A stretch of DNA of 64,000 nt from Colletotrichum lupini (Eukaryota; Ascomycota; Sordariomycetes; Glomerellales; Glomerellaceae). Below are positions 20,561 through 31,931 of the stretch, one piece after another. Under the pieces are notes generated by a model, which saw only the letters and a program-made list of their open reading frames with translations, had not been told where the DNA came from and ran no database searches. Position 1 is the stretch's first letter. Every line of letters begins with the position of its first letter. A program made the position numbers and the translations under genes. The stretch is taken from positions 4,154,001 through 4,218,000 of the forward strand of contig NC_064672.1 in assembly GCF_023278565.1 (NCBI RefSeq), in the 5' to 3' direction.

Positions 20561-21808
20561 GCGAGGTCAGAGTGAGGCGGTTGCACTATACCCATGATAC
20601 TAGTTTCAATTGAAGCAATAACCATCTACAAAGAAATTTGAGTCTCCGAGTGACGAAATTACTCGAAAAGCTAACGCCAGAAAGTACATAGCTGGGAAGA
20701 GTTGTTAGGATGGTCGATAGAGCACATCAAAAATACCAGATGAACTCGACTCGGACGTTCGCTGAAGTGTTAACCATACAAACCGCGTGGGTGCTCAACC
20801 TAGGAGCCGAGATGAGTAAACAGCTAGCTGCCCAATGCCGAACAACGATGGGCCTCCGTAGCCGCTATACTGGGACCCATAGGCCTCGGCTCAATATCAG
20901 CTCAGAACTTATACATACTCAAGTCTCAATTGACGGAACTCTAAATTGAGGACGAAAATAAAACAAAAGACAATGGAACATCCCGCACATCCAAGGTTGC
21001 CCGCATTTCACGTGCCTACATGTCTCTCTCGGCCGACAAGCAGATGCCGCAGGCTACCGGTACCTAGCTTCAACCACACTCACAAGGGACAAAAGACGCG
21101 GGGATGATGGGAGTAAATTGCTAGTCGGGATCTCGGAGAAGCACAAACCCCTGACAAGCCCGCGTCAGGCCCGCGCACCCAGGTCCCGCGTCCACTCTAA
21201 ACTCCCCCAGATGCTGCTGCTGGGTTGGGGTCGTAGTTGGTTGCGCGGGCTTCGCTGCGTCTGCATTGCGTTGCGTGACCCGCGGCCGAGGCAAACAGAA
21301 TTTACCGGAAATCGCCCACCCCTTCCGATGCTGCTAACATCGGCGCGAACCCCAGTGGCCCTCCCCAGGGCCCAATTTAGAGACAGCTGATTGCCGGTAC
21401 CGAAATACCTTTGCCTCAATGCCAGCACCCGCCATCGCCGCCGCTACTCTCTTGCTACCCACCAGATCCCTTCTTTCTCTTTGGACGACAAAGTGAAAGA
21501 GTCTCATGGCGAAGCTCTCACATAATGCATGTCAGCGTGCTGGATCTCTAACTGTCTCCTCTTCCCAGCACCTGTTGCTCCCCCATTCCGTTTCAGTTCC
21601 GGCTGCCAAAGTACCTCGCTCTACCGGCACATCCAGGTGATTTGCGGAACTAGGTTATCTGAGTTGCTATCTTCGCCTGGTGTTGTTGAGCCGAACCCAA
21701 CCCCGACGCCCAGAACACCTCGGATATACCCCCATTAAACGAACGCGTCTTCCCTCCCTTTGCCAACTAATCACGTCGGTCCGGTCGCCTCGAGAAACGG
21801 CTTTCTAG
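20561..21808. other. Intergenic: RNase III 3' flank and upstream region of the acyl-CoA-binding gene
   Basis: No supported coding frame. GC-rich blocks around 21160-21310 and CT-rich sequence around 21425-21480 and 21740-21760 fit a promoter and leader. Confidence 0.5.
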
Positions 21809-22836
21809 ATGGCTGACTCCGTGGGTGAGTGCAAGCAGAACCTTACTCTGCGCCCGTTGTGGAGAGAGCAATTCCCCGGCTAATTATGCGATTATGCCTT
21901 CTCTCTATAGATCGCGTGTTCGTCCATGCCTTAAATACGGTCAAGAAAATCCCCAAAACGGGGGCATCGCGTCCCCCGCCGTCCGACAGACTTCGACTCT
22001 ATGGCCTTTACAAGCAAGCGATGGAGGGGGATGTCGATGGCGTCATGGAGCGGCCGACCTCGGCTTCCGGCATGCCAGCCGACGAGCTTCAACGCGAGAA
22101 AGACAAGTGGGATGCATGGAACCTCCAGAAAGGTCTGAGCCGGACGGAGGCGAAGAGGAGATATATCGAGGCATTGATCGAGACGATGCACAAATACGCG
22201 ACAACACCGTAAGCCCGCATACCTACCCTACTGTCACTGGAACCGCTCTTTGCGCATCGCAGCCCACTGACTCGTCACCACAGAGACGCAAAAGAACTAG
22301 TCTCGGAACTCGAGTTCGTATGGAATCAGATCAAGAACAATAGCCCCAGCTCGACCGACTCCTCACCGAAAGGCACAGGTTACACCGGTGAATTACGACA
22401 GTTCCAGCCACCCCTGACCGGATCCGAAGGCCCCCTGAAGGTTCTCAGCCCCATGAGCGAGGACGATGCGGCAGAAAGGAACTCAGATGGAAGGATAGGT
22501 TACGACGATGATGACGAAGGGGGCGCGCTCGTGCCTAGCAGTAACTGGTCCCGCAGCGTGGAGCGCGCACTCGAGAAGCTGTCCGCCGAGGTCGCGGCAT
22601 TACGAGAGCAAATAACAACAGGCAGAGAGTGGAAGTCCAAAAAGTCACGAAGCTTCCCAGCCTGGCTACGATGGTTTACATGGGTTATCATGAAACATCT
22701 AGCCATCGATATGGTGCTGCTAGCCTTCATCCTACTGTGGATGCGCAAGCGGAAGGACCGGCGACTGGAAGACTTGGTCCGGGCAGGGGTGAAATTGATG
22801 CGGGAGTACGTGAGGAACGTCTTACCGGCCAGATGA
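21809..22836 (+). CDS. ATG37: Membrane acyl-CoA-binding protein, ATG37/ACBD5-like
   Basis: Three exons: 21809-21824 (only 16 nt), 21911-22208 and 22284-22836, giving 288 residues. Residues 5-100 are an acyl-CoA-binding domain, with FVHALNTVKKIPKTG, LRLYGLYKQAMEGD and KWDAWNLQKGLSRTEAKRRY. An acidic linker follows, then a short coiled coil (VERALEKLSAEVAALREQI). A C-terminal membrane span around LAIDMVLLAFILLW precedes a basic tail. This order (ACB domain, coiled coil, tail anchor) is that of ACBD5 and fungal Atg37, a peroxisomal membrane protein needed for pexophagy. Function is inferred from architecture. Together with the KPWE gene it is the second peroxisome-linked candidate in the window. 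Confidence 0.82.
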
Positions 22837-23829
22837 CAATTCTCCCGCTGGCAGCAAGAGAAGGCGAAGCCTTCAGGCTGATATAGCATTGACTCGATCG
22901 ACAGCATTGCTACTTGCTGCTTGTAGCGACACCGATCTGTTTAGTGTGTTCTATACCCTTCGCTTCGCTTGAGAGGCTTCTTCGACAGCAATGACGCTTT
23001 GAAGTCAGTCTTGGAGTAGTGGCGAATGCTCCCATGACGGCCCGAACGTCTATGCCCCTTTGATAGAACACGGAATGATCTTATCAAGGGAACAGTCTGG
23101 ATAGCGACGATGAAGAAATCCCCTCTTGGAGACGGGCAGCCAATCCGAAGTATCCCCCAAAGGGCATCACAAAGAAAGCCATCACATGGGAAAGCAACCA
23201 CACATGCTGAGCCCAATGCAGCAGTTGGCCAAGTCTTCGGGGTCACGAGGCAGGAACCGAACGGACTGAACAACCTACATATTCATGGAATGTCCAGAGC
23301 TAGGACCGGGCGGATCATATAAATGTGATATCCAATAGCAAATAGTTACAATTTCAAAAATTTCAAAAATTTAGCGTTTCACTCTCGTACCTATGCCGCC
23401 GCATTTACCTGCTCAGACTCGCACTGAGCCTTTCACTTAGTACACCAGCGAAGTTGAGGAAACTTCAACGACCTCACTTCAAAGTGAGAAACAAGCAAAC
23501 AAGCGATGCTAACAGGGCCTCTGCAACGAAACTTGAATATACCTTGTTCATGTGTGCCCATTGAGATTCGAGTCAATCCCAAAAATTAGTAGGACCGGGG
23601 TGTAAGTTTGGAGCCACCTTGAGACTGCGATCACAGGCGTGGGACCTCAGCTTACCTTCACAGTTTTAGTCCCACCTTCCCACGAAGCACAACCTCAAAC
23701 TTTCGTCCTACACACTCCATCATATCACTCAATTCAATCAGGTCGCGACACTGCGATTTCTACCTGAGATGCGGTCAAGAATCAGACTGGCACTCGGATT
23801 TCGATAATAGCGACGGACTCGTGGGCAAG
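22837..23829. other. Intergenic
   Basis: No supported gene. A short direct repeat of AAAAATTTC units lies at about 23352-23372. The AT-rich part near 23320-23460 and the sequence before 23830 may be promoter. Confidence 0.45.
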
Positions 23830-24450
23830 ATGCAAGCCACAAGTGATCAGTCGACGAGACTTGGAAAGGCAGGGGCGTCTGCTGATTATACCATGGAGGA
23901 GGAGGAGGATATCCCACAAGCCGTGCCGGCTCTGGCGATGTTCGTTCCTTTAGAAGAGAGCCTCTTCGATCCCTACGACGCTCCGCGTACCGAGATTGAG
24001 CGCATCAAGCTCTGCCAAGAGAATCTCGAAAAACACACAGCCGCCGTCGAGCAGAACCTTGTCTTTGTTTATGAGAGAGAGCACAAGCGAATCTTACAGG
24101 TTGCGAAACAAGAAGAAGCGGAAAAGGGCTTCATTGAGACGCCCGCGGGCCTCATGCAAGGCGAGGAAGCTCTCATCATGGAGTCAGTCCACGCCCCGAT
24201 ACCGCCCGGCGCCGATTATAACGACCGGCACTTGTCCACGTACAAGCCTCCCGAGACTCCGCAAGTGATGCCTCCTAGGCCATCAGCACTTCAGTGGTCT
24301 CTTTACAATGCTGGCCAAGCCGTGGGTCAACTGCACGGATACCATAACCACGCCCAAGAGCTCAAAGAGCCCTATCAAGAGATGTTGAACGCTGCACTCA
24401 AGGCATCGTCTGCCGACCAAGGGCAGGGTGATGAGCCTGCTCGGAGCTAG
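23830..24450 (+). CDS. Hypothetical protein, 206 residues
   Basis: Single-exon frame starting at ATG 23830. The protein is acidic near its N-terminus (MEEEEDIPQAVP) and has a Glu/Lys-rich, probably helical middle with FDPYDAPRTEIERIKLCQEN. No signal peptide, membrane span or known catalytic motif was seen. Balanced composition and length favour a real gene, but I recognise no family. It lies alone between the acyl-CoA-binding protein and the complex I gene, on the same strand as both. Confidence 0.5.
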   Translation: MQATSDQSTRLGKAGASADYTMEEEEDIPQAVPALAMFVPLEESLFDPYDAPRTEIERIKLCQENLEKHTAAVEQNLVFVYEREHKRILQVAKQEEAEKGFIETPAGLMQGEEALIMESVHAPIPPGADYNDRHLSTYKPPETPQVMPPRPSALQWSLYNAGQAVGQLHGYHNHAQELKEPYQEMLNAALKASSADQGQGDEPARS

Positions 24451-25159
24451 AAGCAACAAAAGGTAGCTCAAGTAGCAGTTGGCGAAAGTGTCTGAGGAAG
24501 ACACCAGGAACTCAGTACGACATGCAAGACAGCCGGAGGCCTGAGGAGAATGGCCGACTAACCAAATCGCTGCCATAAGGACGTTTCCGGCGTATGACGG
24601 CGACGCATTCGCCACGCGATTCATGTATATAAGTAGTGCACATACACATCACGAGATATTAGTAAAAACACACATACTATCTACGTCTAAGTCTCATCGT
24701 CATCATGATATGTAACGACCGGCGGTAAGAGGCAGCGGTCATTGAAGAGTTCTCCCATGCTTCCATAAACGGCGTCAAAAAGCTTCATCTAGGTACACTA
24801 GATAGAGGAAGGCTCGATCAAGCATCTTGCGAAGCTCAAGCTCACCTACGATAAGTGTCCATACAATTTAAAGTGAAGAGGAAAAAGACAAAGAGGCGCT
24901 CTGCGCCGAAATTTTCCGCAGACTAAATGGTGCTCAGAGGAAATTCTTGATGCCTCAGGCGATAAGTAAGCTCCCGGGATGGTCGACCAATCACGGTTGA
25001 TGTAAATTAATCGCGATTTACGCACTAGCGCCACCAAATCCCCATGGTCCGGGACAGAAGAGCAGTTCCCTCCCGACGTCAACCATTGAATATCAATCCG
25101 CCTCTCACCCAAACGCCCTCCCCCGTTTCGTCAGATTCTCAATCCGTCAAGGCGATACG
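24451..25159. promoter_or_regulatory. Upstream region of the complex I gene
   Basis: 709 bp without a supported gene; the part near 25080-25159 is the probable leader of the complex I gene. No motif was recognised. Confidence 0.45.
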
Positions 25160-27694
25160 ATGCTGCGGCATTCATTAGCACGTTCGGCTTGGCGGACTGG
25201 CAAGCAGGCCGCCAATGCCTCGCGAACTTTTGCTACAACAGCTCGCAGGAATGCCGAAGTCGAACTGACTGTTGGTAAGGACGAACCCGCCCTCGCGAGC
25301 GGCTCAATTGGTTTCTATCGAGGTTGCTGACGATATCTTTAGACGGAAAGAAGGTGTCGGTCGAAGGTGAGCTGCAATGTGTCCGTGTCCGAGGATTCCT
25401 ACTCACGATCTTCTAGCCGGCTCCGCCCTGATTCAAGCTTGCGAAAAGGCAGGCGTCACAATTCCTAGGTCTGTCTAGCCGTCAATAAACAATCCGTATG
25501 GCATTAACTAACTTCTCTACAGATATTGCTATCATGAGTACGACACCCTTTTCGATCGAATCGATGACCGCTGCGAGGGATGACCCCCCGACTGACAAAT
25601 ACAACAGAAAGCTTGCGATTGCCGGTAACTGCCGTATGTGCTTGGTCGAAGTCGAGCGTGCACCGAAGCCTGTAGCCTCCTGCGCATGGCCCGTCCAGCC
25701 CGGTATGGTCGTCAAGACCAACTCTCCCATCACACACAAGGCCCGCGAGGGTGTCATGGAGTTCCTCCTCGCCAACCATCCTCTGGACTGCCCTATCTGC
25801 GACCAGGGTGGTGAGTGTGATCTCCAGGACCAGTCGATGCGATACGGTGGCGACCGTGGCCGCTTCCACGAAATCGGCGGCAAGCGTGCCGTTGAAGACA
25901 AGAATATCGGCCCTCTCATCAAGACCTCCATGAACAGATGTATCCACTGCACCAGATGTGTGCGTTTCTCCAACGATATTGCCGGTGCCCCCGAGATGGG
26001 CTCTTTCGGACGTGGCAACGACATCCAGATCGGTACCTACCTTGAGAAGAACCTCGACTCCGAACTTTCCGGCAACGTTATCGACCTGTGCCCTGTTGGT
26101 GCTCTTACCTCGAAGCCTTACGCTTTCCGCGCGAGACCTTGGGAACTGAAGCACTCCGAGTCCATCGACGTCCTTGACGGCTTGGGATCCAACATCCGTG
26201 TCGACTCCCGTGGCCTTGAGGTTATGCGTATCCTCCCCAGACTCAACGACGACGTCAACGAAGAATGGATTAACGACAAGACTCGTTTCGCCTGCGACGG
26301 ATTGAAGACCCAGAGATTGACCATGCCTTTGATCCGCCGTGAGGGCAAGTTCGAGCCCGCCGACTGGGAACAGGCCCTCATGGAGGTCGCCAACGCCTAC
26401 CACCACATCCAACCCAAGGGCAACGAGTTCAAGGTTATCGCCGGTGAGCTGACCGAGGTTGAGTCCCTGGTTGCCATGAAGGACCTGGCCAACAAGCTCG
26501 GCTCCGAGAACTTGGCCCTCGACATGCCCAACGGAAGCAAGCCCGTCGCCCACGGTATCGACGTTCGCTCCAACTACTTGTTCAACTCCAGGATCTACGG
26601 TATTGAGGAGGCTGATGCCATCCTCATCGTCGGAAGCAACCCCCGCCACGAGGCCGCTGTTCTCAACGCTCGTATCCGCAAGCAATGGCTTCGCTCTGAC
26701 CTCGAGATCGGTGTCGTTGGCGAGACCTGGGACTCAACCTTCGAGTTTGAGCACCTTGGCCTCGACCACGCTGCCCTGAAGCAGGCTCTTGCCGGCCCCT
26801 TCGGCAAGAAGCTCCAGGCTGCCAAGCGTCCCATGATTGTTGTTGGCTCTGGTGTCACTGACCACGTTGACGCCAAGGCCTTCTACGAGACCATTGGTGC
26901 CTTCGTCGACAAGAACGCCGCCAACTTCATCACCCCTGAGTGGAACGGTTACAACGTCCTTCAGAGAGCCGCTTCCCGCGCCGGTGCTTTCGAGGTCGGC
27001 TTCACCACCCCCTCCGCTGAGGTTGCTGAGACTGCCCCCAAGTTCGTGTGGCTCCTTGGTGCCGATGAGATCTCTGAGAAGGACATTCCCAAGAACGCTT
27101 TCGTCGTCTACCAGGGTCACCATGGTGACCGTGGTGCCCAGATTGCCGACGTTGTTCTCCCCGGTGCTGCCTACACCGAGAAGGCTGGTACCTACATCAA
27201 CACCGAGGGCCGTGTCCAGATGACCCGTGCCGCCACCTCCCTGCCCGGTGCTTCCCGTACCGACTGGAAGATTGCCCGTGCCATCAGCGAGTTCCTCGGT
27301 GCTCCTCTGCCTTACAACGACGTTGCCCAGCTTCGTGACAGAATGGCCGAGATCAGCCCGGCCCTGGCGGCCTACGATGTGGTTGAGCCCGTCGCTCTGC
27401 GGCAATTGAGCAAGGTTCAGCTGGTTGACCAGAACAAGGGCTCCAAGGCCAGCGGTACACCTTTGAAGAAGGTTATCGAGAACTTCTACTTCACAGACGT
27501 CATCTCAAGAAGGTATGTTATCCGTGTGAAGACGTTGTCGAAAACTCTGTCAGACATAGCTAACATGTACATCCAGTTCACCGACAATGGCCCGCTGCTC
27601 GGCGGCCAAGGCCAGTGGCAGCCCCAAGACCAACTTCATGGCACCAGGCATGGAGGAGGACAGGCCAATGGGCCAGATTGCGTACGGAGCATGA
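25160..27694 (+). CDS. nuo78: NADH:ubiquinone oxidoreductase 75/78-kDa Fe-S subunit (NDUFS1 homolog)
   Basis: Six exons: 25160-25274, 25343-25366, 25417-25468, 25523-25537, 25608-27512 and 27577-27694, giving 742 residues. The start MLRHSLARSAWRTGKQAANA is a mitochondrial presequence. A [2Fe-2S] domain follows with Cys66, Cys77, Cys80 and Cys94. Then come the His-Cys3 cluster ligands (His126, Cys130, Cys133, Cys139) and the CIHCTRC 4Fe-4S motif. The molybdopterin-oxidoreductase-like domain fills the rest and ends with the short tail PMGQIAYGA. The subunit carries electrons through the peripheral arm of complex I in the matrix. Exons 2 and 4 are only 24 and 15 nt. Length matches the Neurospora 78-kDa subunit closely. 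Codon use is strongly biased, as for a highly expressed gene. Confidence 0.95.
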
Positions 27695-28225
27695 GGGACA
27701 GACTGTACGACTATGACCGTAGAGGGAGGAGGACGAAGATGAAGAAGAAAAGAGAGTTCCTTTGTTTGGGATGGATGCATTGCTTGTATATAATAGCACG
27801 CGCGGGTAGAGAGTGGTGGGTAGTTGAAGAAAGTAAATACCTTCATATCTTTTGTGTCTCGTGATGCCTGATCGATGTCATCTCCAACTGGCCGCCTTTA
27901 GTAGAGAAGTTTTATGGACCTACTAGGTAGTCAATTGAGTGTTGCCACTCAATGAAACATCACCGCTATTCTTACCAGTACTACTGCCGCCATCATAACC
28001 CTTTTTTCCCCCTTGAGGTAGATAGTCAAGGTAGTCGATTCTCTGGGATGACACCCTGAGAATACACCCTGAGAGATGCAGGCGAGGGCAATCTGAAGGC
28101 AGTGGTAATGATGAAGGTGATCGTACAACCTTTCAACTCTACTTGTTACGCACCTAGCGTCCACACACCGTATACAAATTTTGTACTTGTCAATACCACG
28201 CATAGTGATGCAAATAACAAAAAAC
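27695..28225. other. Intergenic: 3' flank of nuo78
   Basis: No gene was supported. A T-rich stretch lies at about 28000-28010. Confidence 0.45.
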
Positions 28226-28226
28226 A

Positions 28227-28491
28227 ATCTTGTGGCTCCCCGACGCGGGTCGTACTACCAACGATCTCAAGGAGTATGTATTCATCAATCAGCAGCGCTG
28301 CGACGGCGGAAGACAACCGAATTGAGGATTCTGGATGAATTGGCCGCACATCGCAAACTGGCCGAACGTGTGTCCCAAGCAACGGAAAAAAGAAAGATTT
28401 TTTGAAAGATGTGATGAAGATTCTAGCAGATGGTCTTCTTCGCGATGAGAAGTTGCTGGAGACCTTAGAACGTTTCCAGAAAGCAAATTAA
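28227..28491 (+). pseudogene. Probable frameshifted gene remnant (C-terminal part)
   Basis: Three adjacent frames each look coding and join end to end: about 28227-28297 (includes DAGRTTNDLKEYVFINQQ), about 28299-28400 (RRRKTTELRILDEL and on) and about 28395-28491 (KDFLKDVMKILADGLLRD, ending at TAA). The second shift falls in an A/T homopolymer run, as expected for a small deletion. No splice sites explain the frame changes. I see no upstream part, so this would be a truncated relic, or a sequencing error. Family not recognised. Confidence 0.4.
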
Positions 28492-28794
28492 CCGGTATGA
28501 TGGAGGAAGTACCTCAGATCGCGCAGAACGATAGAGTTGGTGTTTCCCATTCCCTTATGAGAGGAAATGTTTGCTAGAGTTCCCAGTTCTTCGCTTCCGT
28601 GGCTTTGATCAATTCGACCTGTAAGTCATGGTGGCTACCGAAACAAGATTCAGATAAATGTCGTTTTAACGTCTGGGGATGGCAATCATGAACGTATATG
28701 AACCAGTGGCAGCACTTCAACACTTGACACACCCTTTCTTGATCTTAGGCCCTCGACATTCTCATTGAAGACTCGCATCTATGACCTGGATTCC
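28492..28794. other. Intergenic: 3' flank of FMP40
   Basis: About 300 bp between the remnant and the FMP40 stop codon. Nothing was recognised. Confidence 0.45.
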
Positions 28795-30771
28795 CTAAGA
28801 GCTACAGCTGCACTGAATAGCCCTCTTCAACTTGGGCACATCTCCAACCCACCGTTCCTCCTCTGCCTTGTCACCCTTGTACTCCTGACCGTCGACCTGT
28901 TGACCATCCCAGCTCTCCTCAAAGGGATGCAGCGCCATCTGCATGACCCTCCTCAACACATCCCTCTCGCCATCCTTCTCAACCCGCTTGATAATCTCGT
29001 CGAGCACCCAGCCACGCGGCACAAAGTTGGGGTTCACGGCCTTCATGGCCTTCTCTCGCTCGGCATCCTGGCCCTCTTCTTCGCCCCAGTCCTCGACGAC
29101 GCGAGCGCGCCACTTGTCCAACCAATTCCCGACATCAGACCGGCCCTTGGCCTCGCTGCCGGCCGTCGCGCCCTCTGCGTGGAAGAAGCGCGCAGCCGTC
29201 TCGCGGCGAGCATCCTCGGTCGCAATCTCCGACAGTTTGACGGAGCTGAGGCGCCGAAAGAAGTGGTTGAAATCCAGCTCGTGGGTCTCCATGGTATCCA
29301 GCAGCCCGCTGAACAGTTCATCGAAATCACTCTCTTTGAAGTTCTTCAGACCAACGCGCAGCGTCATGAGGCGCTTGTACTCGGCCATGAAGAGCGCCTT
29401 GTATTCCTCGCCAACCTGCATGATGAGCTTCTCGGCCCGTCCGACGAGGACCTCAGACTCGCTCTCCTCAACACCATCGTTGACGAACCTATCCTCGTCC
29501 ACGCCGGCCCCTGCGCCGATGAGCTCGCCCAGCGCCTCGCCGAAGCGGACGAGGTTCCACCAGATAATCGTCGGCTGATTTCGGTAGCTGTACCGCAGCA
29601 TGTGGTCGTCGTGGTTGGGCGTGTAGGACGGGTCAAAGTTATCCATGAACGCAAAGGGGCCGAAGTCGATGCTCAGGCCCGCGATGGAGGTGTTATCCGT
29701 GTTCAGCACGCCGTTCATGAAACCGTAGGCCTGCCACTTTGCGACGGTGAGAGCATTGCGGCGGGCGACTTCACGGAAGAGACGGGTGAAGCGGTTCTCG
29801 GCTGAGTCGTCTGGGCCCTGGATTTCTGTTGCCAGGACACCGCGAGCGGGCTCGTGGAGGGAAGAGTCGGCGGGTTTCTCGGGAGTGTCGAGGCGGCCAG
29901 GGAGCTTCTCCCAGCCGCCGAGAACGTCCTCAGCGACGTAGGTTGCCAGCGTTCGGAGCATGGCGCGGTCGCCTCTGGCACGGGGGAGATCAAAGTTTCC
30001 CAACCGGATCCAGGACTGCGCAAAGCGCAACACAATCGCACCGGGCTCGACCGTCTCTCTCCTGACCTTGACGTTGGGCAGCAGCGTCAGAGACAGCGCG
30101 CGCGTGCTAGGGATCCCGAGGGCGTGAAGGGCCTCGGAGACGACGAACTCGCGGATGCTCGACCGCAGCACCGCCTTGCCGTCCGCGAAGCGCGAGTACG
30201 GGGTGATACCCGCGCCCTTGAGCTGCAGCTCGTACCGGGTCTTGGTCCCCGGGTTCGTCGTCTCGAACAGCGAGATGGCCCTCCCGTCACCCAGCTGTCC
30301 CGCCCACTGCCCGAACTGGAAACCTCCGTAGCACTGCGCCCAGGGGTACCCGCCCTCGAGCTTCTCCTCGTCCCAGCCGTGTAACCTGTTCCCCGCGACG
30401 GTCTGCTTGAAGTCCTCTGTCTCCTCGTCGCCCTGTTTGATCCCGATATCGCGCATCGCGGCCGGGCTCACGGCGAGGAGCTCCGGGTTCTCGGTGGTCT
30501 CGGGGCGGACCCAGGTGAAGGCTGCGTTGCGGACGCCGCGCGGGGCGATTTGGTCGCGCGGGGTCTTGTGGGAGTCGGCTGGCGTCGGGAAGATTGCGTC
30601 GGGCGGGAGGGAGGAGGTGTAGGTCCATGTCTTGGGGAGCTCGCCTATCGGAAGGCCTTGGTAGGATGTCGCTGTCGGCTTTGCGCCGTTGGAGAATTGG
30701 GCGGCCATGATGGCTGGGGGTTTGGTGATAGCTCTTGGGACGGCTCGGCGGGAGAGCAGTCTCGAGAGCAT
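28795..30771 (-). CDS. FMP40: Protein adenylyltransferase SelO family (FMP40), mitochondrial
   Basis: Single exon for 658 residues from ATG 30771. The first in-frame ATG gives MLSRLLSRRAVPRAITKPPA, a good mitochondrial presequence. SelO proteins are pseudokinase-fold enzymes that transfer AMP to Ser, Thr or Tyr of mitochondrial targets and take part in redox homeostasis. Blocks typical of the family are YGGFQFGQWAGQLGDGRAI, ELQLKGAGITPYSRFADG, VLRSSIREFVVSEA, YGFMNGVLNTDNTSIAG and IDFGPFAFMDNFDP. The last two hold the metal-binding and catalytic residues. The C-terminus is CSCSS: Cys occupies the place of the selenocysteine found in vertebrate SelO. The gene is divergent from the aldo-keto reductase. 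Confidence 0.93.
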   Translation of the reverse strand: MLSRLLSRRAVPRAITKPPAIMAAQFSNGAKPTATSYQGLPIGELPKTWTYTSSLPPDAIFPTPADSHKTPRDQIAPRGVRNAAFTWVRPETTENPELLAVSPAAMRDIGIKQGDEETEDFKQTVAGNRLHGWDEEKLEGGYPWAQCYGGFQFGQWAGQLGDGRAISLFETTNPGTKTRYELQLKGAGITPYSRFADGKAVLRSSIREFVVSEALHALGIPSTRALSLTLLPNVKVRRETVEPGAIVLRFAQSWIRLGNFDLPRARGDRAMLRTLATYVAEDVLGGWEKLPGRLDTPEKPADSSLHEPARGVLATEIQGPDDSAENRFTRLFREVARRNALTVAKWQAYGFMNGVLNTDNTSIAGLSIDFGPFAFMDNFDPSYTPNHDDHMLRYSYRNQPTIIWWNLVRFGEALGELIGAGAGVDEDRFVNDGVEESESEVLVGRAEKLIMQVGEEYKALFMAEYKRLMTLRVGLKNFKESDFDELFSGLLDTMETHELDFNHFFRRLSSVKLSEIATEDARRETAARFFHAEGATAGSEAKGRSDVGNWLDKWRARVVEDWGEEEGQDAEREKAMKAVNPNFVPRGWVLDEIIKRVEKDGERDVLRRVMQMALHPFEESWDGQQVDGQEYKGDKAEEERWVGDVPKLKRAIQCSCSS

Positions 30772-31835
30772 ATACGCGGATTTGAGGTTCACTCTGGTGT
30801 GGAATACAACGAAGCGTAAACAGATCTATTCACACGAAGAGAATGGGGGTATCATTTGCAAGTGTACATGACAAGTGGTTAGAAAAAACGTGGTGGAGGG
30901 GTCATTCGGTAATGATGATCCGTAGTGTAAGTCAGCAGCACCGAGTCGGCGATGAGGGACTCTCGGAGCTTCAGTGGCGATGCCCCAAAAAATCTACGCT
31001 GACTAAACCAAAGATGCGCACCTGGATAGAAAGAACCTCGGCGCCTACTTCGACGGTCGCCGATGGCAACAACCACCGATCCCGGAGACAATTAATCATC
31101 CAGATAATTCAAATACCTTTATCAAAATCTCGAACTTCGAAATCCCCTTCGGTCCCCGCTCCAAGACCCGAAAGAGGGCCCCAAGCTCTCAGGATAAGGT
31201 ACCCAAAGTTTACGGTCCGAGTCCCGGCCGACGCTGCATGTCGAGCCCCCCCGGGTGATGCATCACGCAACAGCTCCCACACTGTCGTCACCGTTGGCGT
31301 CACTGCGAAAAGGACGCAGCAGCCCCCAAACTCCCCTCCCCGCCGCCGTCCCGGGAATCCAGCACGCCCTGGCAGACAGCTCCAATTGGGTCAAGTGGGG
31401 TGAGGAGAAGGAAAGCTGCGGTTCCAGCCCACTGCAGCAAGTTCCGAAAAGCGCCTCCCTTTGACACACCAAGAAAGCTCACCCCAATTTACCAGTAGAG
31501 GCACGACTTTCGGTGATGTCAATTGGACGTCTCGGCTCTTGTTGGCCGATGCAGGCGGGGGAAGCATGTTTTTCCTGCGAGTTTGCTATTACTGCATGTC
31601 ATCGAAACAAACCTCGATGCAAGATCTGAAAGCCCAGTGCCACTTTGAGTGTCTCGTCCTCGTCCCATCGTGCTGATAACACATCCGTCACCCCTCACCT
31701 CGTAGCTCCTCCCTCTTAAGAGACCAGTAGAAGTCTGTCTCGTCGTATTAGAAATACAAACCCCTGGCCGCGGCCCATCAATACCCGTTTGTTCGAAGCC
31801 ATCTTTTATCTTCCCCTTCCATATTACATCGCTGT
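30772..31835. promoter_or_regulatory. Divergent intergenic region, FMP40 / aldo-keto reductase
   Basis: 1.06 kb between divergent genes; it should hold both promoters. A CCCCC-containing GC block lies near 31240-31255. No coding frame was supported. Confidence 0.45.
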
Positions 31836-31931
31836 ATGTTCTTGACGAGAAACTCATCAAGACTCTGCTCAACGCTACGTCCTCGTCCCGTATTGCCCCT
31901 CATCAGCTCTCAACATCTTCAAAAGCGCACC

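Noticed and set aside
25504..26685. A 393-codon open frame antisense to nuo78
   Set aside because: Same codon-bias artefact; the sense strand encodes clear Fe-S motifs.
28765..29805. A 346-codon frame antisense to FMP40
   Set aside because: Overlaps an unbroken SelO gene and shows no domain.
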